A program made the position numbers and the translations under genes. A model generated the notes under the pieces. It had not been told where the DNA came from and did no database searches. It worked only from the letters and a program-made list of their open reading frames with translations. DNA of 64,000 bases from Martelella mediterranea (lineage in GTDB: Bacteria > Pseudomonadota > Alphaproteobacteria > Rhizobiales > Rhizobiaceae). The DNA is taken from NCBI RefSeq assembly GCF_004342225.1, contig NZ_SMAR01000002.1:186001-250000 (forward strand), read 5' to 3'. Positions 16,181-26,610 of the stretch are shown here, piece after piece (positions within the stretch are counted from its first letter, which is position 1; each line of letters opens with the position of its first letter).

Positions 16181-19100
16181 ATGGCAGGGCGTACAAATGC
16201 ACGGTTCTGGACACTGCCACCTGGAACGCCGTTTCTCACAGCACTTGCCGAAAGCCTGATCAACGGCCATCTGAGCGAAAACTTCCGTTATGACCGGAAC
16301 AACCCGCTGGCGCTTGCCGATGTGACGATCCTGCTGCCTACGCGGCGCTCCGTACGTGTCCTGCGTGCAGAATTTGCCGCCCTTCTGGGCGGTGAAGCGG
16401 CGATCCTGCCGGAAATTCGTGCACTTGGCGAAACCGATGAAGATGAAAGCTTCCTCACAGAAGCACTTTCTGAGACGTCTGAGGCCCTGCCGCCAATCGA
16501 ACCGGTTCCGCGCCTGCTGGAACTTGCCGGATTGATCCTGCCGTGGCGCAACCGCCTTTCAGACGAGCTTTCCGCCGTCCATGACGGTGCAGCACTGGTG
16601 GCACCGGCAAGCCCGGCTGATGCCGTTTGGCTTGCGCGTGACCTTGCCGAACTGATCGACGCGATGGAGACCGAAAAGACAGACTGGAACCGGCTTTCTG
16701 AACTGGAACAGGAAAATTACGCGATCTGGTGGCAGCTTACGGCCGAATTTTTGAAGATTGCCGCGCTCTACTGGCCCGGTCGGCTGGAAGAGCTCGGACG
16801 TTCCTCGGCTGTTGCCCATCGCAATGGTTTGCTGGCGGCAGAGGCACAACGGCTTAAAGCCCGCAGCGGCGGGAAGCCAATCATCATTGCCGGTTCCACC
16901 GGTTCCGTTCCTGCGATTGCCGATCTGATCGCCACTGTCGCACAGCTTCCGGAAGGCGTCATCGTTCTGCCCGGACTGGATCAGTCGATGGCAGATGATG
17001 ACTGGCAGGGTTTAACCGCTCCGGATGCCGACCGGTCGATGCCCGATCCTTCCAGCCGCAGCCATCCGCAATATGAAATGGCGTGCCTGATCAGGCGGCT
17101 TGGACTTTCCCGCGAAGATTTCGAGACTTTAAAACCGGCACCGGCGTCCATGGCAATCCGCGAGCAGGTTCTCGCTGCAGCTTTCGCAACCGCGGAGGCC
17201 ACAGACCGCTGGGAAAGCTGGCGTGAACAATTCTCGCCCGGAGACCTGGAAGCCGGGTTTGCGAAGACCGCTCTGATTGAGGCAGCCAATGAGCGGCAGG
17301 AAGCCGTTGCCATTACCACAGCGCTTCGCCTCGCACTTGAAAAGCCAGCGGATGACGGGCGGCCCGCCCGCGCTGCACTGATTACGCCGGATCGCGACCT
17401 CGCCCGCAGGGTAACAGCGGAACTCAGGCGATTTTCAATTGAGGCTGATGATTCCGCAGGCACGCCACTGGCTGCCACAGGACAGGGGACGCTTTTGACG
17501 CTGATGCTGGAAACGGTGCTGAAACCAGGCGAACCCGGAACGCTGGCGGCACTGCTCAAGCATCCTCTGGCGCGTTTTGGACTTTCCGCCAGACGAATGC
17601 GGGCTGCAGCCGCCGCTTTCGAACTGATTGCACTGCGTGGCGGCACAAAGCCGGTCGAGCCCGGCGCGCTTTCTGGGTTTGTTTCTGATGCTCTGGAACG
17701 GCAAAAAAATGATCGCCACCCACCGCGCTGGCGCATCGCTTTGCCAAAAGATGCCGCTGAATCCGCGCTTGATCTGGCGGCCAGGATTGATGCTGCGCTT
17801 TCGCCATTAACCGAAACACTGGTGCCACGCGGCCCCGACCAACCCGCGATTACAGAATTCATTCTGCTCTCTGACTGGGCGGCGCGCACAGGCAAGGCAC
17901 TGGAAAGCGTCGCAGCGGATGAAACCGGCGACCTTTCGGCGCTTTGGAGCGGAGAAGCCGGTGAGCGGCTTGCCAATGTGCTGGCAGAGACCATCGGCTC
18001 TACGAGCCCGATTGAAGCGGATGGACCGCAGTGGATTGATATCATTGCTGCCCTGTCAGCCTCTGAAGCTGTCAAACCACGCTCCATGGGAAACCCGCGC
18101 GTTTTTATCTTCGGTGCGGTGGAAGCAAGGCTTCAGGATGCCGACACGATTGTTATCGGTGGTATGAATGAAGGGGTCTGGCCGACGCAGCCGAAGAATA
18201 ACCCTTTTCTGTCACGCGGTATGAAGGCAGAGATTGGACTGGAGCCGCCGGAAAAACGCACCGGTCAGCTGGCACATGATCTCTGGATGGCGGCAGGCTC
18301 GCCGAACCTGATCTTTTCACGCGCGCTGAGACAGGGATCGGCACCAACGGTTGCCAGCCGCTGGCTACAAAGACTGACAGCCTTTGGTGGTGACCGGCTG
18401 AGCCGGGATCTCAAAGCCCGTGGCGAACCTTATCTGCGGTGGGCGGCTCAACTGGATGAAGCAGAAAAGCAGCCCATTCCAGGCAGACCGGAGCCTTATC
18501 CGCCTGCAGACCTTCAGCCGGAGCGCTATTCCTTTTCCGAAATCGGCCGACTCAGACGCGATCCATACGCCATCTATGCCCAGAAAATTCTGAAGCTGGA
18601 TCCTCTGGAACCGTTTAATGCTGATCCCGGCATGAAGGAACGCGGCATTCTCTACCACGCACTGGCCGAAAAATTCGTCAATTCCGGCGCTGACCCGGAA
18701 ACGGATGAGGGCAGACAGGCGATGGAAGATATTCTGAGTGCATTGCTTCTGGAGGCCGAGTTGCCGCCGCATCTTGCGTTAAGCTGGGTGCCGCGCCTGC
18801 GTTCGGTGGCCGAGGAATTTCTGAAATTTGAAGCCAGTCGCCGGACCAGTGTCGCGATAGACAAAACGCTGACAGAAGCAGGTGCGGGCTTTGATATTCC
18901 GCTTGCCGGTGTGCGCCTGACCGGCATTGCAGACCGGATCGATATTCTGGACAACGGGCGGGCTGAAATCATTGATTACAAAACCGGCTCATCGCCTTCT
19001 GTCAACATCGCCCGCACGCTGATTGATCCGCAGTTGCCACTGGAAGCCGCAGCCCTTGCTGCCGGAGCGTTCAAGGGTGTCCCGGCGATGGAAACACGCA

Positions 19101-19384
19101 GCCTCCAATATGTGCGCCTTCGGCCCGGAAAACGTTTCGGCCGGGAGATGCTGGAAAAAGCTGCCACAAAAAGTGAACCTGAAATCACGGCTGACGGACT
19201 GGCAACCGACGCACTGCGCGAATTCACCAAATTTGTGATCGCGCTCAAAAACGGGCAGAGACCGTTTGCTTCAAGGATCATCCCGGTGAGCGAACGCGAT
19301 TATGGCGGTGAGTATGACCATCTGGCGCGCGTCGCCGAATGGGCAACAGCTGAAGACGATGGCGAAGGTGGCGATGACACTTGA
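16181..19384 (+). CDS. addB: Double-strand break repair protein AddB
   Basis: A 1067-residue subunit of the AddAB helicase-nuclease that processes broken DNA ends for RecA loading. The N-terminal helicase-like part is degenerate (LLPTRRSVRVLRAEF in place of Walker A), as usual in alphaproteobacteria. The C-terminal RecB-type nuclease motif is AEIIDYKTGSSPS near residue 930, preceded by RGILYHALAEKF. I chose the ATG at 16181 because the protein MAGRTNARFWTLPPG fits the family; the frame is open from 16058 but that part overlaps tsaE. It overlaps addA slightly. Confidence 0.93.
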   Translation: MAGRTNARFWTLPPGTPFLTALAESLINGHLSENFRYDRNNPLALADVTILLPTRRSVRVLRAEFAALLGGEAAILPEIRALGETDEDESFLTEALSETSEALPPIEPVPRLLELAGLILPWRNRLSDELSAVHDGAALVAPASPADAVWLARDLAELIDAMETEKTDWNRLSELEQENYAIWWQLTAEFLKIAALYWPGRLEELGRSSAVAHRNGLLAAEAQRLKARSGGKPIIIAGSTGSVPAIADLIATVAQLPEGVIVLPGLDQSMADDDWQGLTAPDADRSMPDPSSRSHPQYEMACLIRRLGLSREDFETLKPAPASMAIREQVLAAAFATAEATDRWESWREQFSPGDLEAGFAKTALIEAANERQEAVAITTALRLALEKPADDGRPARAALITPDRDLARRVTAELRRFSIEADDSAGTPLAATGQGTLLTLMLETVLKPGEPGTLAALLKHPLARFGLSARRMRAAAAAFELIALRGGTKPVEPGALSGFVSDALERQKNDRHPPRWRIALPKDAAESALDLAARIDAALSPLTETLVPRGPDQPAITEFILLSDWAARTGKALESVAADETGDLSALWSGEAGERLANVLAETIGSTSPIEADGPQWIDIIAALSASEAVKPRSMGNPRVFIFGAVEARLQDADTIVIGGMNEGVWPTQPKNNPFLSRGMKAEIGLEPPEKRTGQLAHDLWMAAGSPNLIFSRALRQGSAPTVASRWLQRLTAFGGDRLSRDLKARGEPYLRWAAQLDEAEKQPIPGRPEPYPPADLQPERYSFSEIGRLRRDPYAIYAQKILKLDPLEPFNADPGMKERGILYHALAEKFVNSGADPETDEGRQAMEDILSALLLEAELPPHLALSWVPRLRSVAEEFLKFEASRRTSVAIDKTLTEAGAGFDIPLAGVRLTGIADRIDILDNGRAEIIDYKTGSSPSVNIARTLIDPQLPLEAAALAAGAFKGVPAMETRSLQYVRLRPGKRFGREMLEKAATKSEPEITADGLATDALREFTKFVIALKNGQRPFASRIIPVSERDYGGEYDHLARVAEWATAEDDGEGGDDT

Positions 19385-22300
19385 AAAGGAGACAAGCCCG
19401 GCACCGGATGCCAGTGCGGAAGAATGGCTGTCCTGGACCACAGGACGACAACGTATCGCCTCCGATCCGGCCCGCACCGTCTGGGTTTCGGCCAATGCCG
19501 GCTCCGGCAAGACGCATGTTCTGACCCAGCGGGTGATCCGCCTGCTTCTCTCCGGTGCACGGCCATCGGCCATTTTGTGCCTGACATATACCAAGGCCGC
19601 AGCCTCAGAAATGTCGAACCGCGTTTTCAAGCGACTGGCAGAATGGGCGGTTCTGCCGCAGGCTGAGCTTTCCGCAGAGATTGCCGCAATTGAGGGCGGC
19701 GAGCCGGATGCGCTGAAAATCGCCATGGCCCGGCGACTGTTCGCACATGCGCTGGAAACGCCCGGCGGTCTGAAAATCCAGACGATTCACGCCTTCTGTG
19801 AATCTCTGCTGCACCGCTTTCCGCTTGAGGCCAATGTTGCCGGTCATTTCTCGGTTCTTGACGATACGGCGGCGGCAACGCTTCTGGCCGACGCGCGCCG
19901 CCAGCTTTTTCTGGCAACGGCCAGCCGCGAGGATCGGGCACTTTCTGTCGCATTCCAGACCGTTTTAGATATTGCCGATGACAGCGGGCTTGAGAAGCTG
20001 CTGAGCGAGATCATTTATGCCCGTCATGCCATTCGGCCGTTTCTGGAAGATGCGCGACGCAATGGCGGCATTGAAGCAAGGCTTAAGCAGGCTTATGAAT
20101 TTGACACTTCAGATAGCGAAGAAACCATTGCCGCCAAGGCCTGGCCCCTTCCCGAACTATCAGGCGGGGATGTATCTCTTCTCATCGATATCGCCCGGCA
20201 GGATGGCGGAAAGCGTTCAGGAGAATTTGCTGACAGGCTGCAGGAGGCGGCAGAGTCCAAAGAAACTTCCGATCGGTTTTCAGCACTTCAGTCCGCCTTT
20301 CTTACAAGTCAGGGCGCACCAAAAGCCGAGCGAACGCTGATTTTCAGATCCCTGAAGTCAGGCGCGCCGCAGCTGATAGACCCGGTCATGAATGCTGCTG
20401 TTCATATCGCAGAAATCCGCGACCGGATCACCCGATACGAAATCTTCCTGAAGACGCTTTCGGCTCTTACCCTGGCTGACAGACTGGATACCCGGTATGA
20501 GGAACTGAAAAAGCGGCGCGGCAAGCTGGATTTTGAAGACCTGATTGCCCGCACAGCTGCACTGCTGACACGCGCAGATTCGAGCGAGTGGATCCACTAC
20601 AAGCTTGATCAGGGGATCGACCACATTCTGGTGGACGAAGCGCAGGACACGGCTCCTTTGCAATGGGATGTCGTGCGGGCGCTCAGTGAAGACTTCTTTT
20701 CCGGCGCCGGTGCGCGACCGGGCCTTCGCACGATGTTCGCTGTTGGCGATGAGAAACAATCGATCTACTCGTTTCAGGGAGCGCGGCCGGAGCGGTTTGC
20801 CGAGGAAGGCCGGGTTATGGCCTCCCGCGTTGCCGGAATTGACGCGGAGTTTTCGCGGATCGGCCTGCCGCTGTCATTCCGTTCCACTGCATCCGTGCTT
20901 TCAGCTGTCGATCAGGTTTTCGCGCTTCCTGAAAATCGCAAGGGCCTTTCTGCCGATGGTGACGAGCCTGTCCATATTTCCAACCGGATCGGCCATCCGG
21001 GTCAGGTGGAAGCATGGGAAATGGTCATCCCCGCTGAGACCGAGGACACCGAGGACTGGACTGCACCGTTTGACGCAACGCCGGAATCGGCCCCCTCGGC
21101 CATTCTGGCGCGCCGTATTGCCCGGCGCATTGCAGAAATGATCGGTCATGAAACGCTGATAGAAGACGGAAAAGAGCGGGCAATCAGAGCCGGTGACATA
21201 CTGGTTCTGGTCAGGAAACGTGATGCCTTCGTCAATGCTCTGACTCGTGCCCTGAAAGCCCCGCATGATGTTCCGGTTGCTGGTGCCGACCGGCTGAGGC
21301 TCGCCGACCATATTGCAGTCAAAGACCTGATTGCGCTTGGCCGTTTTGCGGTCTTGCCGGAAGACGATCTTTCCCTTGCAGCGATTTTGAAGAGCCCGCT
21401 TTTTCAGTTTAGCGAAGATGACCTGTTTGCCGTCGCTGCCCGCCGCAAGCCGGGCGAACACGTTTGGTCGGCACTGCGCCGGCTGGCAAAGGCCGGTGAT
21501 GAGGCCTTCGCCAGCGCTGAAGAAAAGCTGGAACGGGTGATCAACGCTGCCCGCCGCCGCACGGCCTTTGATTTTTTTGCCGGCATTCTGGCGCGTGAGG
21601 GTGGCAGACGAGTCTTTCTCTCAAGGCTTGGCAGCGAGGCCAGCGATATCCTCGATGAATTCCTCAATGCCGCCAAAGCGCATGAGGATACCGGATTGCC
21701 GGGGCTGCAAAGCTTTCTCGACGTTTTGGAAGAGGGCGGGCTTGAGATTAAACGCGAACAGGACAAGGGGCGCAACGAAGTTCGGATCATGACGGTGCAT
21801 GCCTCTAAAGGTCTGGAAGCCCCTGTGGTCTTTCTCGTTGATAGTGGCGGCAAGCCTTTTGATACCCGCAATCTTTCCGGTTTTCGCACCATACCCGGAA
21901 AAGGGCCGCTTCCGGTGCCCCTCTGGCACGGTTCTAAATCGGGCGCAGACCGGATGGTCATCGACGATATCGAAAGGCGCGAATCCGAAGCGAAAGAAGA
22001 ATATCGCAGGCTGTTATACGTGGCGATGACGCGCGCCGCGGACCGGCTGATCGTGACAGGATATCGCGGCAAGAGAGATGTTGAAGACTGCTGGCATCAT
22101 CTTGTCTGGAATGCACTGGCCTCCGATGACAAGGCGCGTTGTCAGGAGACAACGGTTCAGGGCGATGACAACAGCGAATGGGCCGGACTTTTATGGCAGG
22201 AGCATATTCCGCCGCGCCGCTTTGAAAAAGCGGAACAGGAAGCGCGGGCAGTTTCTGAAAAGCCCGTTCTGCCAGACGCTCTGACAAAGCCGTTTAAGGA

Positions 22301-22928
22301 AGCAGAGCGACCGAAACCACCATTGAGCCCATCAAAGGCCGGGCTTGAGGTTGATGATCTGGCGCCAATGACCGTGTCGCCGCTATTTTCCGAGCGCTCG
22401 GTTAATTTGGCGCTTGAGCGCGGCCGTCTGGTGCACCGGCTGCTGCAACTCCTGCCAGGCGTTGACGCTGAGGGCCGCGCGGATGCGTGTCGCCGCTATC
22501 TGACGCGGGCAGGCCACCATCTGCCTGAAAGCGAACAGAACCGGTTGTTCGACAGCGTTATGGCGGTGTTGAACGATAAAAACCTGGCACCGGCCTTTTC
22601 TCTTTCCAGTCGAGCCGAGGTATCGATTTCGGGAACGCTCAATCTTGCCGGAAACCAGTATTCGGTTTCCGGACGGCTGGATCGGCTGGCTGTGCTTGAA
22701 GACACCGTGCTTCTGGTCGACTTCAAGACCAACGGTAATCCTCCGGAGGAAGCCGCCGGAATTCCATCCGATCATGCAGCCCAGATGGCCGTTTATCGGG
22801 AAATCCTTCAGCCGCTTTATCCGGATAAGACGGTTCTTTGCATGCTGGTCTACACGGAAAGTGCAACAGCTCTGACGCTTTCGGCCGATCAGCTTGCGGC
22901 GGCTTTGGGTGCGCTTTCGACAAAGTAG
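19374..22928 (+). CDS. addA: Double-strand break repair helicase AddA
   Basis: A 1184-residue UvrD/RecB-type helicase with nuclease domain. Walker A is [15 protein letters not shown] near residue 40, helicase motif II is [16 protein letters not shown], motif V/VI are [13 protein letters not shown]-like ([16 protein letters not shown]) and [15 protein letters not shown]. The C-terminal nuclease core is [13 protein letters not shown]. It is the catalytic partner of AddB. The start at 19374 has GAAGGTGG just upstream; an ATG at 19359 is an alternative. It overlaps the addB end by 11 bases. Confidence 0.95.
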   Translation: MTLEKETSPAPDASAEEWLSWTTGRQRIASDPARTVWVSANAGSGKTHVLTQRVIRLLLSGARPSAILCLTYTKAAASEMSNRVFKRLAEWAVLPQAELSAEIAAIEGGEPDALKIAMARRLFAHALETPGGLKIQTIHAFCESLLHRFPLEANVAGHFSVLDDTAAATLLADARRQLFLATASREDRALSVAFQTVLDIADDSGLEKLLSEIIYARHAIRPFLEDARRNGGIEARLKQAYEFDTSDSEETIAAKAWPLPELSGGDVSLLIDIARQDGGKRSGEFADRLQEAAESKETSDRFSALQSAFLTSQGAPKAERTLIFRSLKSGAPQLIDPVMNAAVHIAEIRDRITRYEIFLKTLSALTLADRLDTRYEELKKRRGKLDFEDLIARTAALLTRADSSEWIHYKLDQGIDHILVDEAQDTAPLQWDVVRALSEDFFSGAGARPGLRTMFAVGDEKQSIYSFQGARPERFAEEGRVMASRVAGIDAEFSRIGLPLSFRSTASVLSAVDQVFALPENRKGLSADGDEPVHISNRIGHPGQVEAWEMVIPAETEDTEDWTAPFDATPESAPSAILARRIARRIAEMIGHETLIEDGKERAIRAGDILVLVRKRDAFVNALTRALKAPHDVPVAGADRLRLADHIAVKDLIALGRFAVLPEDDLSLAAILKSPLFQFSEDDLFAVAARRKPGEHVWSALRRLAKAGDEAFASAEEKLERVINAARRRTAFDFFAGILAREGGRRVFLSRLGSEASDILDEFLNAAKAHEDTGLPGLQSFLDVLEEGGLEIKREQDKGRNEVRIMTVHASKGLEAPVVFLVDSGGKPFDTRNLSGFRTIPGKGPLPVPLWHGSKSGADRMVIDDIERRESEAKEEYRRLLYVAMTRAADRLIVTGYRGKRDVEDCWHHLVWNALASDDKARCQETTVQGDDNSEWAGLLWQEHIPPRRFEKAEQEARAVSEKPVLPDALTKPFKEAERPKPPLSPSKAGLEVDDLAPMTVSPLFSERSVNLALERGRLVHRLLQLLPGVDAEGRADACRRYLTRAGHHLPESEQNRLFDSVMAVLNDKNLAPAFSLSSRAEVSISGTLNLAGNQYSVSGRLDRLAVLEDTVLLVDFKTNGNPPEEAAGIPSDHAAQMAVYREILQPLYPDKTVLCMLVYTESATALTLSADQLAAALGALSTK

Positions 22929-23037
22929 CGCCTCTGCCATTGATTTTTGTGTCAGACATGCTCACATGAAGGCCAATTATTTGACGTTCGAAGAAAGGGC
23001 TGAGCCTTTTGTCTTCGACCTTGCCAAGGAGCGCATT

Positions 23038-23361
23038 ATGACGACTGTTAAAGTCACCACTGCCAACTTCAAGCAGGAAGTTCTGGAATCGGAAACACCT
23101 GTCGTCGTCGATTTTTGGGCAGAATGGTGCGGCCCGTGCCGTATGATCGGACCGAGCCTGGAAGAGATTGCTGACGAAATGGACGGCAAGATCAAGATCG
23201 CCAAGGTCAATGTCGACGATAACCCGGATCTTGCTGTTCAGTACGGTGTTCGATCAATCCCGATGCTGGCCATGTTCAAGGGCGGCGAAGTGGCTGATGT
23301 GAAGGTTGGCGCCTCACCGAAGTCTGCGCTTTCAAGCTGGATTTCCGGCGTTGCTGGCTGA
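23038..23361 (+). CDS. trxA: Thioredoxin
   Basis: A 107-residue thioredoxin with the active site WCGPC (Cys31, Cys34) and the cis-proline loop [12 protein letters not shown]. It reduces cytosolic disulfides and serves enzymes such as ribonucleotide reductase. The ATG at 23038 follows AAGGAGCG. It closes the divL-tsaE-addB-addA-trxA run and is followed by a hairpin terminator. Confidence 0.97.
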   Translation: MTTVKVTTANFKQEVLESETPVVVDFWAEWCGPCRMIGPSLEEIADEMDGKIKIAKVNVDDNPDLAVQYGVRSIPMLAMFKGGEVADVKVGASPKSALSSWISGVAG

Positions 23362-23386
23362 GTTTTAAAATCAGCTGTTCTTTCAG

Positions 23387-23420
23387 AAAGCCTGTGCTCG
23401 ATGAGTGCAGGCTTTTTATT
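23387..23420 (+). terminator. Terminator after trxA
   Basis: AAAGCCTG and CAGGCTTT form the outer stem, extended inward with G-U pairs, and a run of five T follows. It lies 25 bases past the trxA stop. Confidence 0.85.
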
Positions 23421-23496
23421 TGTCTTATTGGGAACCCAAACGCCTGTTAATCGTTAGGGTCCAAATCCTGAAAAACCGCTCTGAACTGGACACCTG

Positions 23497-25110
23497 ATGA
23501 ACTTTCGCCTGACACCGTCTTTGATGCCGCGACCGCTTCTTGGCGCTGCACTGTTCACCGCTGCACTGTTCACCGCTGCCCTTTCCACTCTGTCGCCTTT
23601 CACAACGCCGGCCCATGCGCAGGACTTCAAACCCGAACTTGGCGAGGCGCAGCCGTTTTCGTTCGATATTCTGGCCGAAAAGGCCGAGAAGATGGCCGCT
23701 GAACCTTTCAAGCCTTATCCGGTGAAGAACCCCGAGCTTTTTGACAAGATCGACTATGATGCTCACTGGAAGATCGTGTTCCGCAAAGATCATACGGTTG
23801 ATGTGGGACCTGAGGCCCCGGTTCAGTTTTTCCATCAGGGCAAATACTTCAAAGAGCCGGTGACCATCAATCTGGTGAAAGATGGTGAATCCCGGGAGGT
23901 TCTCTACACCCCCGATTATTTCGACATGCCGGAAGACAGCCCCGCAAAGGCTGTTGAAGATCAGGCTGGCTTTGCCGGCTTTCGGGTGATGCGGCCGGAT
24001 ATTAAAACCGACTGGATCTCATTTCTGGGGGCCAGCTATTTCAGGACCGATGGCCCGGACCGCCAATATGGACTTTCCGCCCGTGCGCTTGCGCTAAACA
24101 CCGGCATGTCCGAACCGGAAGAGTTTCCACGCTTCACATCGTTCTATCTACAGCAGGGTGAAATGCCCGGCGAAAACATCGTGATCTACGCATTGCTTGA
24201 TAGTCCGAGCGTCGCTGGGGCGTATCGTATCGAAGCCGAGAACGAGGATGGCAAGGGCCAGGTTCTGAATATCAAGAGCCGGCTGTTCTTCCGCGACAGC
24301 GTTGAGCGGCTTGGGATTGCACCGCTGACATCAATGTACTGGTACTCCGAAAAGCATCGAAACGCCGCCTTTGACTGGCGGCCGGAAGTACATGACTCCG
24401 ACGGCCTTCAGATTCTGACCGGCAGTGGCGAACAGATCTGGAGACCGCTCAACAATCCAAACCGGGTGGTCACCTCAAGCTTTTATGATGAAAACCCACG
24501 CGGATTTGGCCTGATCCAGCGGGACCGAAAGTTCGACCACTATCAGGATGATGGCGTGTTTTATAACAAGCGCCCGTCAGCCTGGATCGAACCGGAAGGC
24601 GACTGGGGCAAGGGGGCCGTTCAGCTCGTCGAGCTGCCGACGGACGATGAGATCTACGACAATATCGTCGCCTACTGGATGCCGGAAGACCTGCCGGAAG
24701 CCGGTGATGAACGCGACTTTTCCTACAGGCTCTACTGGGCCGAAACTGCACCGGAAACAGCTGCGCTGGCGCACACGACGGCCAGCCGTGTTGGCCGGGG
24801 CGGCGTGCCGGGGCAACCGCGCCCGAGTGATCAGGTGAAGGTTGTCGTGGACTTCTCCGGCAGCGCTGTGAAAGGCCTGACAACAGACGATGGCGTCAAG
24901 CCGGAAGTTTCAGTCGGCAATGGCGCAGAACTTATCAATGCCTATGCCATGCCGATTGTCGGAACGGATGACTGGCGCCTGAGCTTCGACCTCAAATTCG
25001 ATGACACAATCGATACCTCTGAGGTCAGAGCCTACCTCGTCAAAGACGGCGCCCCCCTGACCGAGACCTGGCTCAGCCAGTTTCATCATCAGCAGTATGA
25101 AGAAGAGTGA
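23497..25110 (+). CDS. opgG: Periplasmic glucan biosynthesis protein, OpgG/MdoG family
   Basis: A 537-residue exported protein. The signal peptide runs to AHAQ near residue 42 and contains an exact tandem duplication (FTAALFTAAL). The mature part matches OpgG: FSFDILAEKAEKMA, then WKIVFRKDHTV, RDSVERLGIAPLTSMYWYSE and later RRGFGLIQRDR-like sequence (NPRGFGLIQRDRKFDHYQDD). OpgG is needed for branched osmoregulated periplasmic beta-glucans. A partner glucosyltransferase gene opgH is not next to it in this window. Many rhizobia instead make cyclic glucans by NdvB/ChvB, so an OpgG gene here is of interest. Confidence 0.88.
   Translation: MNFRLTPSLMPRPLLGAALFTAALFTAALSTLSPFTTPAHAQDFKPELGEAQPFSFDILAEKAEKMAAEPFKPYPVKNPELFDKIDYDAHWKIVFRKDHTVDVGPEAPVQFFHQGKYFKEPVTINLVKDGESREVLYTPDYFDMPEDSPAKAVEDQAGFAGFRVMRPDIKTDWISFLGASYFRTDGPDRQYGLSARALALNTGMSEPEEFPRFTSFYLQQGEMPGENIVIYALLDSPSVAGAYRIEAENEDGKGQVLNIKSRLFFRDSVERLGIAPLTSMYWYSEKHRNAAFDWRPEVHDSDGLQILTGSGEQIWRPLNNPNRVVTSSFYDENPRGFGLIQRDRKFDHYQDDGVFYNKRPSAWIEPEGDWGKGAVQLVELPTDDEIYDNIVAYWMPEDLPEAGDERDFSYRLYWAETAPETAALAHTTASRVGRGGVPGQPRPSDQVKVVVDFSGSAVKGLTTDDGVKPEVSVGNGAELINAYAMPIVGTDDWRLSFDLKFDDTIDTSEVRAYLVKDGAPLTETWLSQFHHQQYEEE
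23546..23575 (+). repeat. Tandem 15-bp duplication inside the opgG signal peptide
   Basis: Two exact adjacent copies of a 15-base unit (beginning CTGCACTG, ending CACCG), each adding five residues to the hydrophobic core of the signal peptide. The frame is kept. It is a likely slippage site. Confidence 0.9.
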
Positions 25111-25125
25111 CCTGACAAAAAATGA

Positions 25126-25147
25126 GGGCGGGAATTTCCCGCCCTTT
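25126..25147. terminator. Bidirectional terminator between opgG and folC
   Basis: GGGCGGGA and TCCCGCCC form a tight stem with a three-base loop between two convergent genes. On the minus strand it is followed by six T, a good folC-operon terminator; on the plus strand the T-run is shorter. Confidence 0.85.
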
Positions 25148-25177
25148 GTCGAACCCTGACAATGGAACCACCGCACA

Positions 25178-26521
25178 TCATGCCGGTGGTGTGCCGTTTT
25201 CAGCCAGTGCATTGCCCGCAAAATAGAGCGAACCGCCAATCAGTATACGTGGTGGCGGCTGATTTGGATCAGCCCGGTCATAAATCGCCTCCAGCGCTTC
25301 ACCGATGGACGACACCGGCTCTGCAGCAAGACCAGCATCAGCCGCAGATGACGCCAGCGCAACGGGATCAATAAAGGCATCGGTACCTTTGATCGGCGCG
25401 CAGTAAACATAGTGCGCAAGACCTGCAAAATGCTCAAAGAAACCGAAGGGATCTTTGGTATTGATCATGCCGATGATCAGATAGAGCGGGCGCGGCTCCT
25501 TTTCCTCAAAACTTGCCAGAGCTTCAGCGATCACTTCACCAGCTCCGGGATTATGCCCGCCATCGAGCCAAAGCTCTGAACCCTGAGGTGCGGCATCAAC
25601 GAGAACACCCTCATAAAGCCGCTGAAGCCGTGCCGGCCAGAAAACCGACTGCATAGCCCGTTCGACCGCCATATCTTCCAGCACGAAACCTGCAGCCTTC
25701 ACAGCGGCAATGGCTGCCGCGGCATTTGCATGCTGGTGCCGGCCCGGCAGAAGCGGCAGGGGCAGATCCATCAGCCCGTCGCCGTCCTGATAGACCAGCC
25801 GGCCATGTTCTTCGTGTGCGGTAAAATCCTGCCCGTAAATGTGCAGCGGACAGCCAAGCCTGTCGGCGGTCGCGATCAGAACCTCTTCCGCGGCTTCAAA
25901 TTCCTGATGCCCGATCACAACAGGACTGCCCGGTTTCATGATCCCGGCCTTTTCCGCCGCGATCAGCTCTACACGATCGCCGAGATACGCCTGATGATCC
26001 AGCGAGATCGGCATGATCACGGAAACCGCCGGATTGTCGATCACATTCGTGGCATCATAGCGACCGCCCAGCCCGACTTCGAGGATCACGACATCCGCCG
26101 GAATATCTGCAAACAGCACGAAGGTGGCTGCGGTCAGAAGCTCAAAAACAGTGGCCTTTGCACCGTCATTGACAGCTTCCACCCGCCGAAGCGTCTCAGC
26201 CAGCAGCGTATCGTCAACATAGCCGCTCGTACCGCCGGGACCTCCGATGCGAAACCGCTCATGCCAGCGCACCAGATGCGGCGATGAATGAACATGAACC
26301 GAAAGCCCGGAGGCTTCCAGCAAAGCACGACAGAATGCGCTCGTCGAACCCTTGCCATTGGTTCCGGCAATGTGAATGACCGGTGGCAGGCTCTTGTGCG
26401 GATTGCCGAATTTCTCCAGAAGTATGCGGATACGATCGAGCGAAAGATCGAAGCCTTTTGGATGCAATTGCATCAGGTGCTCGATCACCTGCTCGGCTGC
26501 GCCGAAGGATTGATTGTCCAT
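25178..26521 (-). CDS. folC: Bifunctional folylpolyglutamate synthase / dihydrofolate synthase
   Basis: A 447-residue Mur-ligase-type enzyme that adds glutamate to dihydropteroate and to folates. The ATP site is IHIAGTNGKGSTSAF; HSSPHLVRWHERFRIGG is the folate loop, and LEVGLGGRYDATNV and ISLDHQAYLG follow. LDGGHNPGAGEVIAE is typical of the C-terminal domain. It is the last gene of a minus-strand run trpF-trpB-x-trpA-accD-folC, the usual order in rhizobia. Confidence 0.95.
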   Translation of the reverse strand: MDNQSFGAAEQVIEHLMQLHPKGFDLSLDRIRILLEKFGNPHKSLPPVIHIAGTNGKGSTSAFCRALLEASGLSVHVHSSPHLVRWHERFRIGGPGGTSGYVDDTLLAETLRRVEAVNDGAKATVFELLTAATFVLFADIPADVVILEVGLGGRYDATNVIDNPAVSVIMPISLDHQAYLGDRVELIAAEKAGIMKPGSPVVIGHQEFEAAEEVLIATADRLGCPLHIYGQDFTAHEEHGRLVYQDGDGLMDLPLPLLPGRHQHANAAAAIAAVKAAGFVLEDMAVERAMQSVFWPARLQRLYEGVLVDAAPQGSELWLDGGHNPGAGEVIAEALASFEEKEPRPLYLIIGMINTKDPFGFFEHFAGLAHYVYCAPIKGTDAFIDPVALASSAADAGLAAEPVSSIGEALEAIYDRADPNQPPPRILIGGSLYFAGNALAENGTPPA

Positions 26522-26610
26522 AATAGGCCCGCTTTCTGATGCGCGGTTTCAATTTGTCTGCGCACCGGCAGTTTTCCAGGCCGGTGCGGTTACGAGGCCC
26601 AAAAAGCCTG

